Assembly: GCA_028277915.1 (NCBI GenBank)
Contig: JANQFJ010000099.1
Coordinates: 1 to 33,047, forward strand
Origin: Saprospiraceae bacterium
GTDB lineage: Bacteria; Bacteroidota; Bacteroidia; Chitinophagales; Saprospiraceae
Length of the DNA stretch: 33,047 nucleotides
Reading direction: 5' to 3'
The position numbers were made by a program, and so were the translations under genes. Under the pieces are notes generated by a model. That model saw nothing but the letters and a program-made list of their open reading frames with translations, did no database searches and was not told where the DNA came from. Position 1 is the stretch's first letter. The number at the start of each line of letters is the position of its first letter. Positions 8,237-16,739 of the stretch are shown one piece after another.

Positions 8237-10732
8237 CTATTTCCTATTTTTAAGGTCTTCCAAAAACCGTTCCAATTCTACTTCATCATAGATCAAAACC
8301 TCTCTTGCTTTACTTCCTTCGCTTGGGCCAACGATTCCAAGAGATTCTAACTGATCCATAATTCGCCCCGCACGGTTGTAACCTAGTTTAAGGCGACGCT
8401 GGATCATGGAAGTAGAACCATGTTGGTTTGAAACGACCAAACGGGCTGCATCGTTGAGGTTTTCATCCAATTCATTGAAATTGATGCTGCCTCCGCTGTG
8501 GGTTTCTTCATCTCCGTGAAATTCAGGAAGAAAATAGGGCATGGGGTAACCTTGCTGTTGAGAAATAAAATCAATAACTCTTTCAACTTCGGGGGTGTCG
8601 ACAAATGCACATTGCAAGCGGATAATATCGCTTCCAAAAGAAAGTAACATGTCTCCACGGCCAATTAGCCGATCAGCTCCGCCAGTATCGATAATCGTTC
8701 TGGAATCCACTTTTGCTGTTACTTTAAACGCGATACGTGCCGGAAAATTCGCTTTGATAACACCTGTGATTATATTTACAGAAGGACGTTGTGTTGCTAT
8801 AATTAAATGAAGACCAACTGCCCGTGAAAGTTGAGCTAAACGGCCAATTGGCAATTCAATTTCTTTTCCGGCTGTCATTATCAGGTCTGCAAACTCGTCA
8901 ATTACCAAGATGATAAACGGTAAAAAACGATGACCATTATTAGGATTTAACTTTCTGGCAATGAACTTTTCATTGTATTCTCTAATGTTTCGTGCTTGAG
9001 CCTTTTTTAGTAAGTTATAGCGCGTTTCCATTTCGATGATCAGTGAGTTGAGCGTGTGAACCACTTTTGTAGTGTCCGTTACAATCGGTTCATCCAGTCC
9101 CGGAAGATATGCTAAAAAATGATTTTCAATTCTACTGTAAGGGAACAGCTCTACTTTTTTCGGATCGATCAACACAAACTTGATCTGTGAAGGATGCTTT
9201 TTATATAGGAGCGACATAAGCACTACATTGATCCCTACGGATTTTCCCTGCCCCGTAGCACCAGCGATTAAAAGGTGTGGCATTTTTGCCAGATCGGCAA
9301 CAAAAACTTCATTGGAAATGGTTTTTCCAAAGCCAATAGGAAGATCCATTTTGGCTCTTTTGAATTTTTCATGGATCAGGACTTCTTTCAATGAAACCGT
9401 TTGCTTGTTTTTATTTGGAACTTCGATACCGATTGTTCCTTTTCCAGGGATCGGAGCAATGATCCGTATTCCCAAAGCAGCCAGACTCAGCGCAATATCA
9501 TCTTCAAGGTTTTTAATCCTGGAAATTCGAACACCCGGAGCTGGAACGATTTCATAAAGGGTAACGGTCGGGCCAATGGTGGCTTTTATTTTTACAATCT
9601 CAATTTTATAATTGAGCAAAGTTTCGATGATCTGATCCTTGTTCTGTTCGAGTTCTGCTCTGTCAATTTCTACTTTCCCTTCAGAATAATCGTTGAGCAA
9701 AGAGAGGACAGGGTTTTCGTAAGATGATAGCTCCAAAGTGGGATCGTAGGGTTCGCCATGATTCACATTTTCAGTTTGGATAGTCATCGACGGTTCACTT
9801 GAAAGTGGATTTACATTTGAGTTTGGATTTTCTTGTGGTGTTTCTATTTCCAATTCGCCTTCGCCTTTTTTCAGGGATTCCGGTTTTTCTCTTTTCTTTT
9901 TCTCTAGGTCAAATGCCAATTGCCCTTTTTCATCCAAAACGGATTTTGCCTCTTCGTTGTTATTTTCAGTGGAAGCTGTATCGCTGACAGCATTTCCATT
10001 GGATTCTTCGGCATCACCATTTACAGAATGATTTCTTGGTTTTAAAGTAGTAACGGGTAAGGTTGATTGTTCAAAATCTTTTTTACGAGTAATGCGACGA
10101 CCGCTGATCAGGTTTTCAAAGTAATATTTGATTTCTTTCAAAGCTCCGCCAAACGTGAGTTCATTGAAGTTGGGATTGGCAAACCAGGTGACCAGTCCAA
10201 TTGCAATGAAAACGAACAAAATGACCAATCCGATAGTCCCCAGAAAATTGGTCAGCCATGCGCAAACACCTTCGCCAAAAGCACCTCCCCAAGGGAATTC
10301 GGAGTTTTGAAAAATGAATTCTAGCAATACCGAAGAAAAAAGCAACAACCAAAATGAAGACCATAAAATACCAACATGTTGTCGAAACGGAATTCTGCGA
10401 ATTCTTCCCAGCCCAACAACCACCAAAACAAAGATGAAAATAAAAGAAGGCAAGCCAAATCCCCAGTAGAAAAACATATTGGACACGATAGCTCCGAGCC
10501 TGCCCAGCCAGTTGGCCATTTCGACATCACCTTGGAATAAAAGTCCCAGGGAATGCTGAAGTACACGATCCTGATCTATTTGCCATGAAAACAGATAGGA
10601 AAAAAAAGCGATGAATAAATAAAGTGCAAAAAATAAGCAAAAGACGCCTACCAGTTTCGGGATACGTTCATCATTAATGCCCATTTTAAAAGAAAGCTGT
10701 TGTTTTCCTTTGCTTGTTTTTTTTGTGGCCAT
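8237..10732 (-). CDS. ftsK: DNA translocase FtsK
   Basis: Septal ATP-driven DNA pump that clears and resolves chromosome dimers at division. It has 831 residues: a basic N-terminus, about four membrane segments within residues 25-185, a low-complexity acidic linker (about 225-330), then the RecA-like motor. Walker A is GATGQGKSVG with K497, and Walker B is FIILVIDEFADL with D612-E613. IIATQRPSVNIITG follows in the motor core. The C-terminal winged-helix gamma domain (about 755-831, QRRLKLGYNRAGRIMDQLE) would read the orienting DNA sequences. The order and length match the SpoIIIE/FtsK family. ATG 10732 starts MATKKTSKG. It is a single-gene unit with its own terminator at 8171-8201. Confidence 0.97.
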   Translation of the reverse strand: MATKKTSKGKQQLSFKMGINDERIPKLVGVFCLFFALYLFIAFFSYLFSWQIDQDRVLQHSLGLLFQGDVEMANWLGRLGAIVSNMFFYWGFGLPSFIFIFVLVVVGLGRIRRIPFRQHVGILWSSFWLLLFSSVLLEFIFQNSEFPWGGAFGEGVCAWLTNFLGTIGLVILFVFIAIGLVTWFANPNFNELTFGGALKEIKYYFENLISGRRITRKKDFEQSTLPVTTLKPRNHSVNGDAEESNGNAVSDTASTENNNEEAKSVLDEKGQLAFDLEKKKREKPESLKKGEGELEIETPQENPNSNVNPLSSEPSMTIQTENVNHGEPYDPTLELSSYENPVLSLLNDYSEGKVEIDRAELEQNKDQIIETLLNYKIEIVKIKATIGPTVTLYEIVPAPGVRISRIKNLEDDIALSLAALGIRIIAPIPGKGTIGIEVPNKNKQTVSLKEVLIHEKFKRAKMDLPIGFGKTISNEVFVADLAKMPHLLIAGATGQGKSVGINVVLMSLLYKKHPSQIKFVLIDPKKVELFPYSRIENHFLAYLPGLDEPIVTDTTKVVHTLNSLIIEMETRYNLLKKAQARNIREYNEKFIARKLNPNNGHRFLPFIILVIDEFADLIMTAGKEIELPIGRLAQLSRAVGLHLIIATQRPSVNIITGVIKANFPARIAFKVTAKVDSRTIIDTGGADRLIGRGDMLLSFGSDIIRLQCAFVDTPEVERVIDFISQQQGYPMPYFLPEFHGDEETHSGGSINFNELDENLNDAARLVVSNQHGSTSMIQRRLKLGYNRAGRIMDQLESLGIVGPSEGSKAREVLIYDEVELERFLEDLKNRK

Positions 10733-10802
10733 GCTTCTTCAGTTCAAATTATCCTGGTGTAAACAGGTTAGTATTTCAATTAGTGTGAAAAATCTTAGAG
10801 CT

Positions 10803-10810
10803 CAAATATA
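10803..10810 (-). promoter_or_regulatory. Possible -7 box for ftsK
   Basis: Reading the minus strand, TATATTTG matches the Bacteroidota -7 consensus TAnnTTTG about 70 bases before the ftsK start. No convincing -33 TTG lies at the usual distance, so this rests on the -7 box alone. Confidence 0.3.
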
Positions 10811-11034
10811 CGTAAAAAGCCCTTTATCATTGGAATTTCTCTGATTTATTAGCATTGATATATTCAATTTCAACACCTCAAAAGTTTACAAAGTTCTGCT
10901 TGCTCTATATTTCCATAAACTTAAAATACGAGTTGGTTTAAAATGCATTTTTTAAGAGGAAATCACAGATTTATTAGAAGAGTGAATTTTATAATATTTA
11001 AACAATTTCTATAGTTTAAAATTGGTCTTTGCTA

Positions 11035-11065
11035 TTGGAAATTTTTACTAAAGGATTTACATTTG
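11035..11065 (+). promoter_or_regulatory. Likely promoter of the cupin-like gene
   Basis: TTG at 11035-11037 and TACATTTG at 11058-11065 match the Bacteroidota -33/-7 pattern (TTG, about 20 bases, TAnnTTTG). The start codon follows 53 bases later. Confidence 0.4.
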
Positions 11066-11118
11066 TTTGCGCTGTTTTGCACTTTTGAACATCCTTAAAA
11101 ACTACACAGATTGAATCT

Positions 11119-11973
11119 ATGCTTCGCCTGAAAAAAATTGAGAGAAGATCGGGGCTTATACGCGAAACTTTTAAGACGGCGTATCTCAAGCCTCTAAAAC
11201 CGGTTGTTTTCAATGATTTGATGGATTCTTGGCCTGCTAAAAATAAATGGACTGTTGATTTTTTTAAAAAAGAATATGGCCATTTGATAGTTCCGGTTTA
11301 TTCTGCAAATTCAGCAAATCCGGGTAAAAAATATCTCGCTCCGGATCGGCAAATCCCTTTTAAAAAATACCTTGAAATCCTGGAGGAAAAACCTATTGAC
11401 TTGAGGATGTTTTTATACAATATTTTTCGGCATGCCCCTGAATTGTGTAATGATTACAGAAAACCGGACATCATAGATGGATTTTATGATCGATTCCCTT
11501 TCATGTTTTTTGGCGGAGAAGGATCATCGGTAGGATTGCATTATGATATCGATTTGTCTCATGTTTTTTTGAGCCAGTTTCATGGAAGGAAACGAGTAGT
11601 CCTTTTTGAGCCGAATCAGTCCCGTAATATTTATCAGCATCCGTACACCGTTGCCAGTTTTGTGAACGTCAACAAACCAGATTACAAGATGTACCCGGCA
11701 TTAAAGAAAGCAACAGGATATGAAGTGATTTTGAATCCGGGAGAAACGCTTTTTATGCCAAGCGGGTACTGGCATTATATCGAATATGTCGATTGGGGCT
11801 TTTCGATTTCTCTGCGATCCAATGATTCATATATTCGAAGGGCAAAAGGATTGATGAATATCGCAAGGCATTTTGTGGTCGATCATAGCATGAATCGACT
11901 GATGGGAACAAACTGGCGAAAACTAAAAGCCAATCTTGCGAAAAAACGAGCAAAAGAAGAAACCTTGGTTTAG
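11119..11973 (+). CDS. Cupin-like (JmjC type) Fe(II)/2-oxoglutarate oxygenase
   Basis: Protein of 284 residues with a cupin_8/JmjC-type fold. The iron-binding triad is visible: H141 and D143 in GLHYDID, and H219 in MPSGYWHYIEY. WP near residue 38, the LSQFHGRKRVVLFEP strand and the LNPGETLFMPSGYWH motif are typical of the factor-inhibiting-HIF-like hydroxylase family. Such enzymes hydroxylate protein side chains, including ribosomal proteins in some bacteria, but the target here is unknown. The C-terminal 40 residues are basic. The start at ATG 11119 is preceded by a good -7 box. The stop overlaps that of the convergent acetyltransferase by 4 bases. Confidence 0.85.
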   Translation: MLRLKKIERRSGLIRETFKTAYLKPLKPVVFNDLMDSWPAKNKWTVDFFKKEYGHLIVPVYSANSANPGKKYLAPDRQIPFKKYLEILEEKPIDLRMFLYNIFRHAPELCNDYRKPDIIDGFYDRFPFMFFGGEGSSVGLHYDIDLSHVFLSQFHGRKRVVLFEPNQSRNIYQHPYTVASFVNVNKPDYKMYPALKKATGYEVILNPGETLFMPSGYWHYIEYVDWGFSISLRSNDSYIRRAKGLMNIARHFVVDHSMNRLMGTNWRKLKANLAKKRAKEETLV

Positions 11974-12539
11974 TTTTTGGTTTTTTTCTTAAGCCACTCA
12001 CTTTTCAGCAAACTATACAAATCGGTATCTCTAAAGTGATCTTTCCTAAATTGATCCTGTCTCAATGTTCCTTCGAAAGTGAAACCCATGCGTGAGGGAA
12101 TGCTTTTGCTTTTATGGTTTTGGGAGTCCATTTTAATTATTATACGATTAAGGTCAAGGTGTTTGAAAGCATACTCGATCAGCTTTTTGCAAGCTTTTGT
12201 GATGATACCCTGACCTTGTTCGTTTTGGCTGATCCAATAACCGATTTCCCCTTTTTTGTTGATCTTGTCCAGTTTTACAAAACCTATTGAACCTACGAGT
12301 TGTCCATTTTTTTTTATTAAAGTGATCAGTCGTTGTCCTCCACGGTTGAAAATGCCTGCTTCTTTTAAAAAGGTTTGTGAATCCTTGACTGACTTGGTTT
12401 TTTCAACCCAAATTAGCCATTCTCCGAGATATTCCCTTTGTTTGTCAATTAGGTTGTATAACTCCTGGGCCATAGCTTTTTCAGGGAGATGAAGGCTGAT
12501 TGATTCATCTACTTTTAAGACTTTTCTTGGGTTTGGCAT
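11970..12539 (-). CDS. GNAT N-acetyltransferase, RimJ/RimL-like
   Basis: Single-domain GNAT enzyme of 189 residues, normal for the family. The acetyl-CoA loop is QNEQGQGI at 105-112, followed by the helix TKACKKLIEYAFKHL. NRIIIKMDSQNHKSKSIPSRMGFTFEG covers the later motif, with its usual Asn. The layout (EYLGEWLIWVEKT near residue 40, GYWISQ near 101) is that of RimL/YdaF-type acetyltransferases, which modify protein N-termini or small substrates. The actual acceptor cannot be told. Convergent with the cupin gene, sharing the four bases TTAG at the stops. Confidence 0.88.
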   Translation of the reverse strand: MPNPRKVLKVDESISLHLPEKAMAQELYNLIDKQREYLGEWLIWVEKTKSVKDSQTFLKEAGIFNRGGQRLITLIKKNGQLVGSIGFVKLDKINKKGEIGYWISQNEQGQGIITKACKKLIEYAFKHLDLNRIIIKMDSQNHKSKSIPSRMGFTFEGTLRQDQFRKDHFRDTDLYSLLKSEWLKKKTKN

Positions 12540-12713
12540 GATGGAAGTTTTGAAAAATGGAACAGCCGAAATATTTAAAAAATGAGAAAAATTCTAAAAA
12601 ACATATTATGATTTTGGCTCAATTGTTGATTCAAAAACACATGATAATAAAAAATAATTCGACGCAACATTTTAAATTATATGAAAAAGATTTATTTTGC
12701 AATCAATTGTCGT

Positions 12714-12733
12714 AATAATATTCAAATATTATT
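12714..12733. repeat. Perfect AT-only palindrome upstream of parA
   Basis: AATAATATT (12714-12722), CA, AATATTATT (12725-12733): 9-base arms with a 2-base spacer, ending 31 bases before the parA start. It could be an operator for an autoregulating partition protein. Chance is possible because the region is very AT-rich. Confidence 0.45.
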
Positions 12734-12764
12734 TTCACAACCAAAGAAAAAGTAAACATACGAT

Positions 12765-13535
12765 ATGGGAAAAATAATCTCTTTGTTAAACCACAAAGGT
12801 GGAGTAGGTAAGACTACAAGTGCAATAAACATTGGCGCCGGACTGGTAGAATTGGGTCGCAAAGTATTATTGATTGACCTCGATCCGCAGGCAAATCTCA
12901 CACTTTCTTTAGGTATTCCAAGACAAAATTCCACGATTTATGAAGCTCTTAGAGGAGAATCTGAGTTGGTTCCGTTTGTCTATCGCGAAGGATTCGACGT
13001 AATCACTTCAACCCTTGACCTATCAAGCGCTGAGATGGAATTAATTAATGAAGCCGGTAGAGAATATATTTTGCGGGAGTTGTTTGATGGAGTGATTGAT
13101 GATTATGATTATATCATTATTGATTGTCCGCCATCTCTTGGATTGTTGACACTCAACGCTTTGACGAGTAGCGATTATGTTTACATTCCTTTGCAAACTG
13201 AGTTTTTAGCATTGCAGGGATTGGCAAAGATCAAGCAGATTATCGATAAAGTACGTTTCCGCTTGAATAAAAAACTGGAAATCGGGGGAGTGATAGCTAC
13301 AATGTATGATGCCAGAAAAGTGTTGAATCGCGATGTTGTAGAAACGATCAAAAAGTACTTTGGGGAGAAAGTTTTTAACACACTTATACGAGACAATGTT
13401 GCTTTGGCTGAGGCTCCGGCTCAAAGAAAAGACATTTTTGAATACAACCGCAGCAGCAATGGAGCAAAAGACTATCTCGCTCTTTGTGAAGAAGTGATTG
13501 AGCGATCGGAAGCTGTAGCAGTAGAAAAAGTTTGA
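12765..13535 (+). CDS. parA: ParA/Soj family ATPase
   Basis: Deviant-Walker P-loop ATPase of 256 residues that moves DNA or other cargo over the nucleoid. The deviant Walker A is KGGVGKTT at 11-18, with the signature lysine K11 and catalytic-loop K16. Motif A' is IDLDPQANL (about 37-45) and Walker B is IIIDCPPSLG (117-126). It has no N-terminal DNA-binding extension, so it is the short chromosomal/type Ib form. The gene directly downstream (40 bases) encodes a small protein with a ribbon-helix-helix-like end, a plausible partner in place of the usual ParB. The name parA is by family; which cargo it serves is open. Confidence 0.9.
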   Translation: MGKIISLLNHKGGVGKTTSAINIGAGLVELGRKVLLIDLDPQANLTLSLGIPRQNSTIYEALRGESELVPFVYREGFDVITSTLDLSSAEMELINEAGREYILRELFDGVIDDYDYIIIDCPPSLGLLTLNALTSSDYVYIPLQTEFLALQGLAKIKQIIDKVRFRLNKKLEIGGVIATMYDARKVLNRDVVETIKKYFGEKVFNTLIRDNVALAEAPAQRKDIFEYNRSSNGAKDYLALCEEVIERSEAVAVEKV

Positions 13536-13575
13536 TTTTAAATTTCTTTATTTCAAAAACTAACCTAAGCAGGGC

Positions 13576-14067
13576 GTGAGCAGGAAAAAATTTACCGTTG
13601 GACTTGAAAGTTTGTTTGGAACGGATACTGAAGATGCCTTTCAGGAAGAAAGCCCTTTGCTTGACAAAGAGGAGCAGAAGACCAGGAAAGTATCACGAAG
13701 TACGAAAAAACGCTCTTCCAAAGATTTTACTTCTGATCTTGGTACTTTGTTCGAACAAGCTCTGGCTGAAACAATTGAAGAAAAAGAGGAAAAGGCAAAA
13801 AGCAAAATACAAGCACCTAAAACTAGAAAAAGAAGGCTGCGTCGGCTTTCAGGACTTGATGCACTCATTAGGCATACAGAAGGATTGGACGTAGTCGAAG
13901 TCAATGTTCCGACAAAAAAACGAGTGACTTTTGTCTTTGATAAAGACAAATTGACCAGGCTAAAAGAAATTGCGAAATCGGAAAAGGCTTATCTCAAAGA
14001 CATCATTGGAGATGTTGTTTCCAGCTTTATTGAAAAGTACGAAAAAGAACACAGCAAATTATCATAA
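13576..14067 (+). CDS. Small ParA-partner candidate with RHH-like C-terminus
   Basis: Protein of 163 residues, starting at GTG 13576 (MSRKKFTVGLESLFG). I do not recognise a named family over the full length. The C-terminus (about 115-158: KKRVTFVFDKDKLTRLKEI, then AYLKDIIGDVVSSFIEKY) has the strand-helix-helix pattern of ribbon-helix-helix DNA-binding proteins. The N-terminus FTVGLESLFG resembles the conserved GLxxLLG box with which ParB proteins contact ParA. Similar short motifs recur as DLGTLFEQAL (54-63) and SGLDALIR (92-99). The middle is charged and probably disordered. Co-directional with parA at 40 bases and closed by a terminator at its stop, so the two form an operon. A centromere-binding and ATPase-stimulating role is inference. 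Confidence 0.72.
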   Translation: MSRKKFTVGLESLFGTDTEDAFQEESPLLDKEEQKTRKVSRSTKKRSSKDFTSDLGTLFEQALAETIEEKEEKAKSKIQAPKTRKRRLRRLSGLDALIRHTEGLDVVEVNVPTKKRVTFVFDKDKLTRLKEIAKSEKAYLKDIIGDVVSSFIEKYEKEHSKLS

Positions 14068-14090
14068 AGCAGCTTTACGGGCTGCTTTTT
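14066..14090 (+). terminator. Intrinsic terminator of the parA operon
   Basis: AAAGCAGC (14066-14073), 7-base loop, GCTGCTTT (14081-14088), then more T. The perfect 8-base stem begins within the stop codon of the RHH-like gene. Confidence 0.85.
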
Positions 14091-14204
14091 CATTTTAAGA
14101 CCACACTTTTTCAGGCATTTTCCATATTTTGTTTGATTAAAAGAGAACTTCGAAAACCTGTTCGCTAACTCATTTAACCAAGTTTTCAGAGCCAATAATT
14201 TGAA

Positions 14205-15128
14205 GTGAGAAGAAAAGAAGAATTTCGTCTTTTTTATAATCAAACGATACATCCTGAATTGCTGCGTTTGGAGCGCAAACGCAAACGATTGTTGTTTTTG
14301 TTTGTCGTTTCTGTATTATTGTTGTGTGCAGCAGTTTTTATCCAGATTTACCTCAATATATTAGTGGTCAGCTTGATTTTGATTATTCCTTTAGGCACAT
14401 ATCTTTCCTATCTGTTGTACAGGATTCAAAGATTTCGGTCAACTTTCAAGCCTCATGTAGTCAATCTGATCCTGGATTTTATCGACGATGGCTTAAATTT
14501 CGGAACATTAAAATACGACAGCAAGCGTTTTATCGAAAAAGACCGTTTTATAGCCAGCCATATTTTTGCAACTAAAGCTCCGTTTTATCAAGGGGAAGAT
14601 TTTATCAGCGGCAAAATCGGCGAATTGGATTTTGAAATGTGCGAATTGAATGTGAAAGAATTTTCGAAAGTCAGAAATCGCCTCAATTACGTTTTTCGTG
14701 GTATTTTTTTACACACCACCTTCAATCTTCCCTTACGTGGAAAGATCATCGTACTTCCAAGAGAATTTAAACAGTACTTATCCCGTTCAATTAGGGCGTT
14801 TAATTCCATCGGTGGAGAAGAAGTTGAAGACGGGTTGGATGATCGATTTACCGAGTCATTTATGACTTTCGCGACAAGCGAAGCCAATGTTGTCTCACTT
14901 TTGTCAGAGCATATGCAAAATGCAATTGTCAGTTACCGTTTTGAATCTGGAAAGGAAATTTATGTTTCCTTTATTGAAACCGAAATTTATATTGGAATTA
15001 CAGAACCTAAAGACATTCTCGAACCTTTTATATTCAGATCAAATGTTAGTTTTGAATTGGTTCGGGAGTTTTTCGAAGACATCCATATGATGATGAATAT
15101 TGTTGAATATTTTGATGCGAATAATTGA
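14205..15128 (+). CDS. DUF3137-type membrane protein
   Basis: Protein of 307 residues. A basic N-terminal helix (MRRKEEFRLFYNQTIHPELL) is followed by two adjacent membrane segments (about 29-70), then a large soluble part. That part has KIGELDFEMCELNV, FRGIFLHTTFNLPLRGKIIVLP and a C-terminal region with SYRFESGKEIYVSFIETE and FFEDIHMMMNIVEYF. This matches the DUF3137 family of bacterial membrane proteins, whose function is unknown to me. The start is GTG at 14205; no ATG fits the N-terminal helix. It is followed 30 bases later by the TraB/GumN gene and could share its transcript. Confidence 0.82.
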   Translation: MRRKEEFRLFYNQTIHPELLRLERKRKRLLFLFVVSVLLLCAAVFIQIYLNILVVSLILIIPLGTYLSYLLYRIQRFRSTFKPHVVNLILDFIDDGLNFGTLKYDSKRFIEKDRFIASHIFATKAPFYQGEDFISGKIGELDFEMCELNVKEFSKVRNRLNYVFRGIFLHTTFNLPLRGKIIVLPREFKQYLSRSIRAFNSIGGEEVEDGLDDRFTESFMTFATSEANVVSLLSEHMQNAIVSYRFESGKEIYVSFIETEIYIGITEPKDILEPFIFRSNVSFELVREFFEDIHMMMNIVEYFDANN

Positions 15129-15158
15129 AAATTCAAGTCAAATTGATTAAAAGATAAA

Positions 15159-16124
15159 ATGATGAAAAAAATATTTATAACACTTTTTCTTTTTGTAATT
15201 GCTTTCAATTTTTCTACTGCTCAGGTTATGATGGAAGCTGTCGAGACTACAAAAGCAGACACAAATCAGACAGTAGAAAAACTCGAAAAATCTCTGCTTT
15301 GGGAAATCAGCGGCAAAGAATTGGTCAAACCTTCTTTCTTGTACGGAACCATTCATATTATTAACAAAGATGATTTCGTGTTGACAGACGAAACCAAAAC
15401 TGCTTTCGATAAAAGTGAGCGCATCACCTTTGAGATCAACATGGAAGAGCTGAACAACTTTACTGTAATTTTTACCATTATGAGCAAAGTACTCATGCCC
15501 GATAATATTACGCTTAAGGAATTGCTAAGTGAAGAAGAATATACTTTTGTTAAAGGAAAATTATCCGAATTAGGTTTTCCTGCAATTATGATGGGAATGC
15601 TCGAACGAGTCAAACCAATGTTTTTAACCACTTTTGCTTCAACTGATATGGATCCAAACGGACTTCAAAATGGGAGTATGGTTTCTTACGAAATGGAATT
15701 CATGAAAATGGCGCAAGAGATGGAAAAAGAAATGGGAGGCCTTGAAACAGTGGAATATCAGATCAGTATTTTTGACAGTATCCCGTTAAAAGACCAGGCA
15801 CAAATGCTCGTGGAAAGCATGAAAGCAGAATCCGAAGGATCAAACCAGCTCAAGGAAATGGTGGAAATATACCTCAGCGAAGATATCGACGGGATGCAGC
15901 AAATGTTCAAGGAAGAAGAAGGTGGAGGGATTGAAGGTTTTGAAGATGTTTTATTGATCAATCGAAATCACAACTGGATTCCAATCATGCAGGAAATGAT
16001 GAAAGAAAAACCCACTTTCTTTGCAGTCGGTGCAGGACACCTTGGCGGTGAACATGGTGTAATCAGGTTGCTGAGAAAAGAAGGTTATACCTTGAAACCT
16101 CTTCACATAAAGCCTTCAAAATAA
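15159..16124 (+). CDS. TraB/GumN family protein
   Basis: Exported protein of 321 residues with a signal peptide (MMKKIFITLFLFVIAFNF to TAQ, about 1-21). Two GxxH motifs typical of the TraB/GumN (Tiki-like) superfamily are present: G63-H66 in LYGTIH, close to the mature N-terminus, and G291-H294 in AVGAGHLGG near the C-terminus. Conserved Glu in FEINMEE also fits. These are thought to form a metalloprotease-like active site. The middle (about 180-200) is notably Met/Glu-rich. The C-terminus GVIRLLRKEGYTLKPL is the family ending. The next gene begins 5 bases after the stop, so they are co-transcribed. The substrate is unknown. Confidence 0.88.
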   Translation: MMKKIFITLFLFVIAFNFSTAQVMMEAVETTKADTNQTVEKLEKSLLWEISGKELVKPSFLYGTIHIINKDDFVLTDETKTAFDKSERITFEINMEELNNFTVIFTIMSKVLMPDNITLKELLSEEEYTFVKGKLSELGFPAIMMGMLERVKPMFLTTFASTDMDPNGLQNGSMVSYEMEFMKMAQEMEKEMGGLETVEYQISIFDSIPLKDQAQMLVESMKAESEGSNQLKEMVEIYLSEDIDGMQQMFKEEEGGGIEGFEDVLLINRNHNWIPIMQEMMKEKPTFFAVGAGHLGGEHGVIRLLRKEGYTLKPLHIKPSK

Positions 16125-16129
16125 TCATT

Positions 16130-16651
16130 TTGGCGCTGATCAAATCCATCAAAGGAAAATCTCCGGTTTTTGGAAAAAACTGTTACCTCACCGAAAATGC
16201 AACTGTTGTTGGCGACGTGGTTGTTGGAGATGATTGCAGTTTTTGGTTTCAAACCGTCGTTCGAGGAGATGTCAACAGCATCCAAATTGGCAACAAAGTA
16301 AATATCCAGGACGCTGCAATTATTCATTGTACCTACCAAAAAGCAGCTACTTTTATCGGAAATAATGTTTCCATCGGTCATCGGGCCATCATTCATGGCT
16401 GTACCATAAAAGACAATGTACTCATCGGTATGGGAGCCATTGTGATGGATCATGCAGTGGTCGAGTCCAATTGTTTGATCGCTGCCGGAGCGGTTGTTTT
16501 AGAAAACAGTCACCTCGAATCAGGTTTTATTTATGCCGGAATTCCTGCAAAAAAAGTTAAACAATTAAGCCCTGAAGAGTTTAAAAACTCAATTGAACGA
16601 ATCGCAAACAACTACGTGATGTACAGCGGTTGGTTTAAAGAATCAGATTAG
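16130..16651 (+). CDS. Gamma-carbonic-anhydrase-like hexapeptide protein
   Basis: Left-handed beta-helix protein of 173 residues built from hexapeptide repeats (VVGDVVVGDDC, IGNKVNIQDAA, IGNNVSIGHRA, IAAGAVVLENS). The three zinc-ligand histidines are visible as H66, H84 and H89, with the 5-residue spacing of the last two as in gamma-carbonic anhydrases. R45-D47 (VVRGD) is also conserved. It belongs to the YrdA/PaaY-like branch, whose members bind metal but whose carbonic anhydrase activity varies. The start is TTG 16130, 5 bases after the TraB/GumN stop; no ATG lies near the first strand. Ends with a C-terminal helix (SPEEFKNSIERIANNYVMY). Confidence 0.9.
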   Translation: MALIKSIKGKSPVFGKNCYLTENATVVGDVVVGDDCSFWFQTVVRGDVNSIQIGNKVNIQDAAIIHCTYQKAATFIGNNVSIGHRAIIHGCTIKDNVLIGMGAIVMDHAVVESNCLIAAGAVVLENSHLESGFIYAGIPAKKVKQLSPEEFKNSIERIANNYVMYSGWFKESD

Positions 16652-16739
16652 ATATTGTTAATAAATTATAATACTTCGTATTGGTGAAAAAGTTATCTCA
16701 AGAAAAAGTGCTAAAACGACAAAATTTTAATTCTTTTCG

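Larger units (their letters stand above)
10733..11118. other. Divergent intergenic region, no gene
   Basis: 386 bases of AT-rich DNA between ftsK and the cupin gene, which are transcribed away from each other. I see promoter-like -7 boxes on each strand (listed separately) and no open frame with a believable protein, hairpin terminator or RNA gene. Confidence 0.5.

Noticed and set aside
13641..13949. 102-residue Ser-rich frame opposite the ParA-partner gene
   Set aside because: Complement of Lys/Glu-rich codons; no independent motif or promoter.
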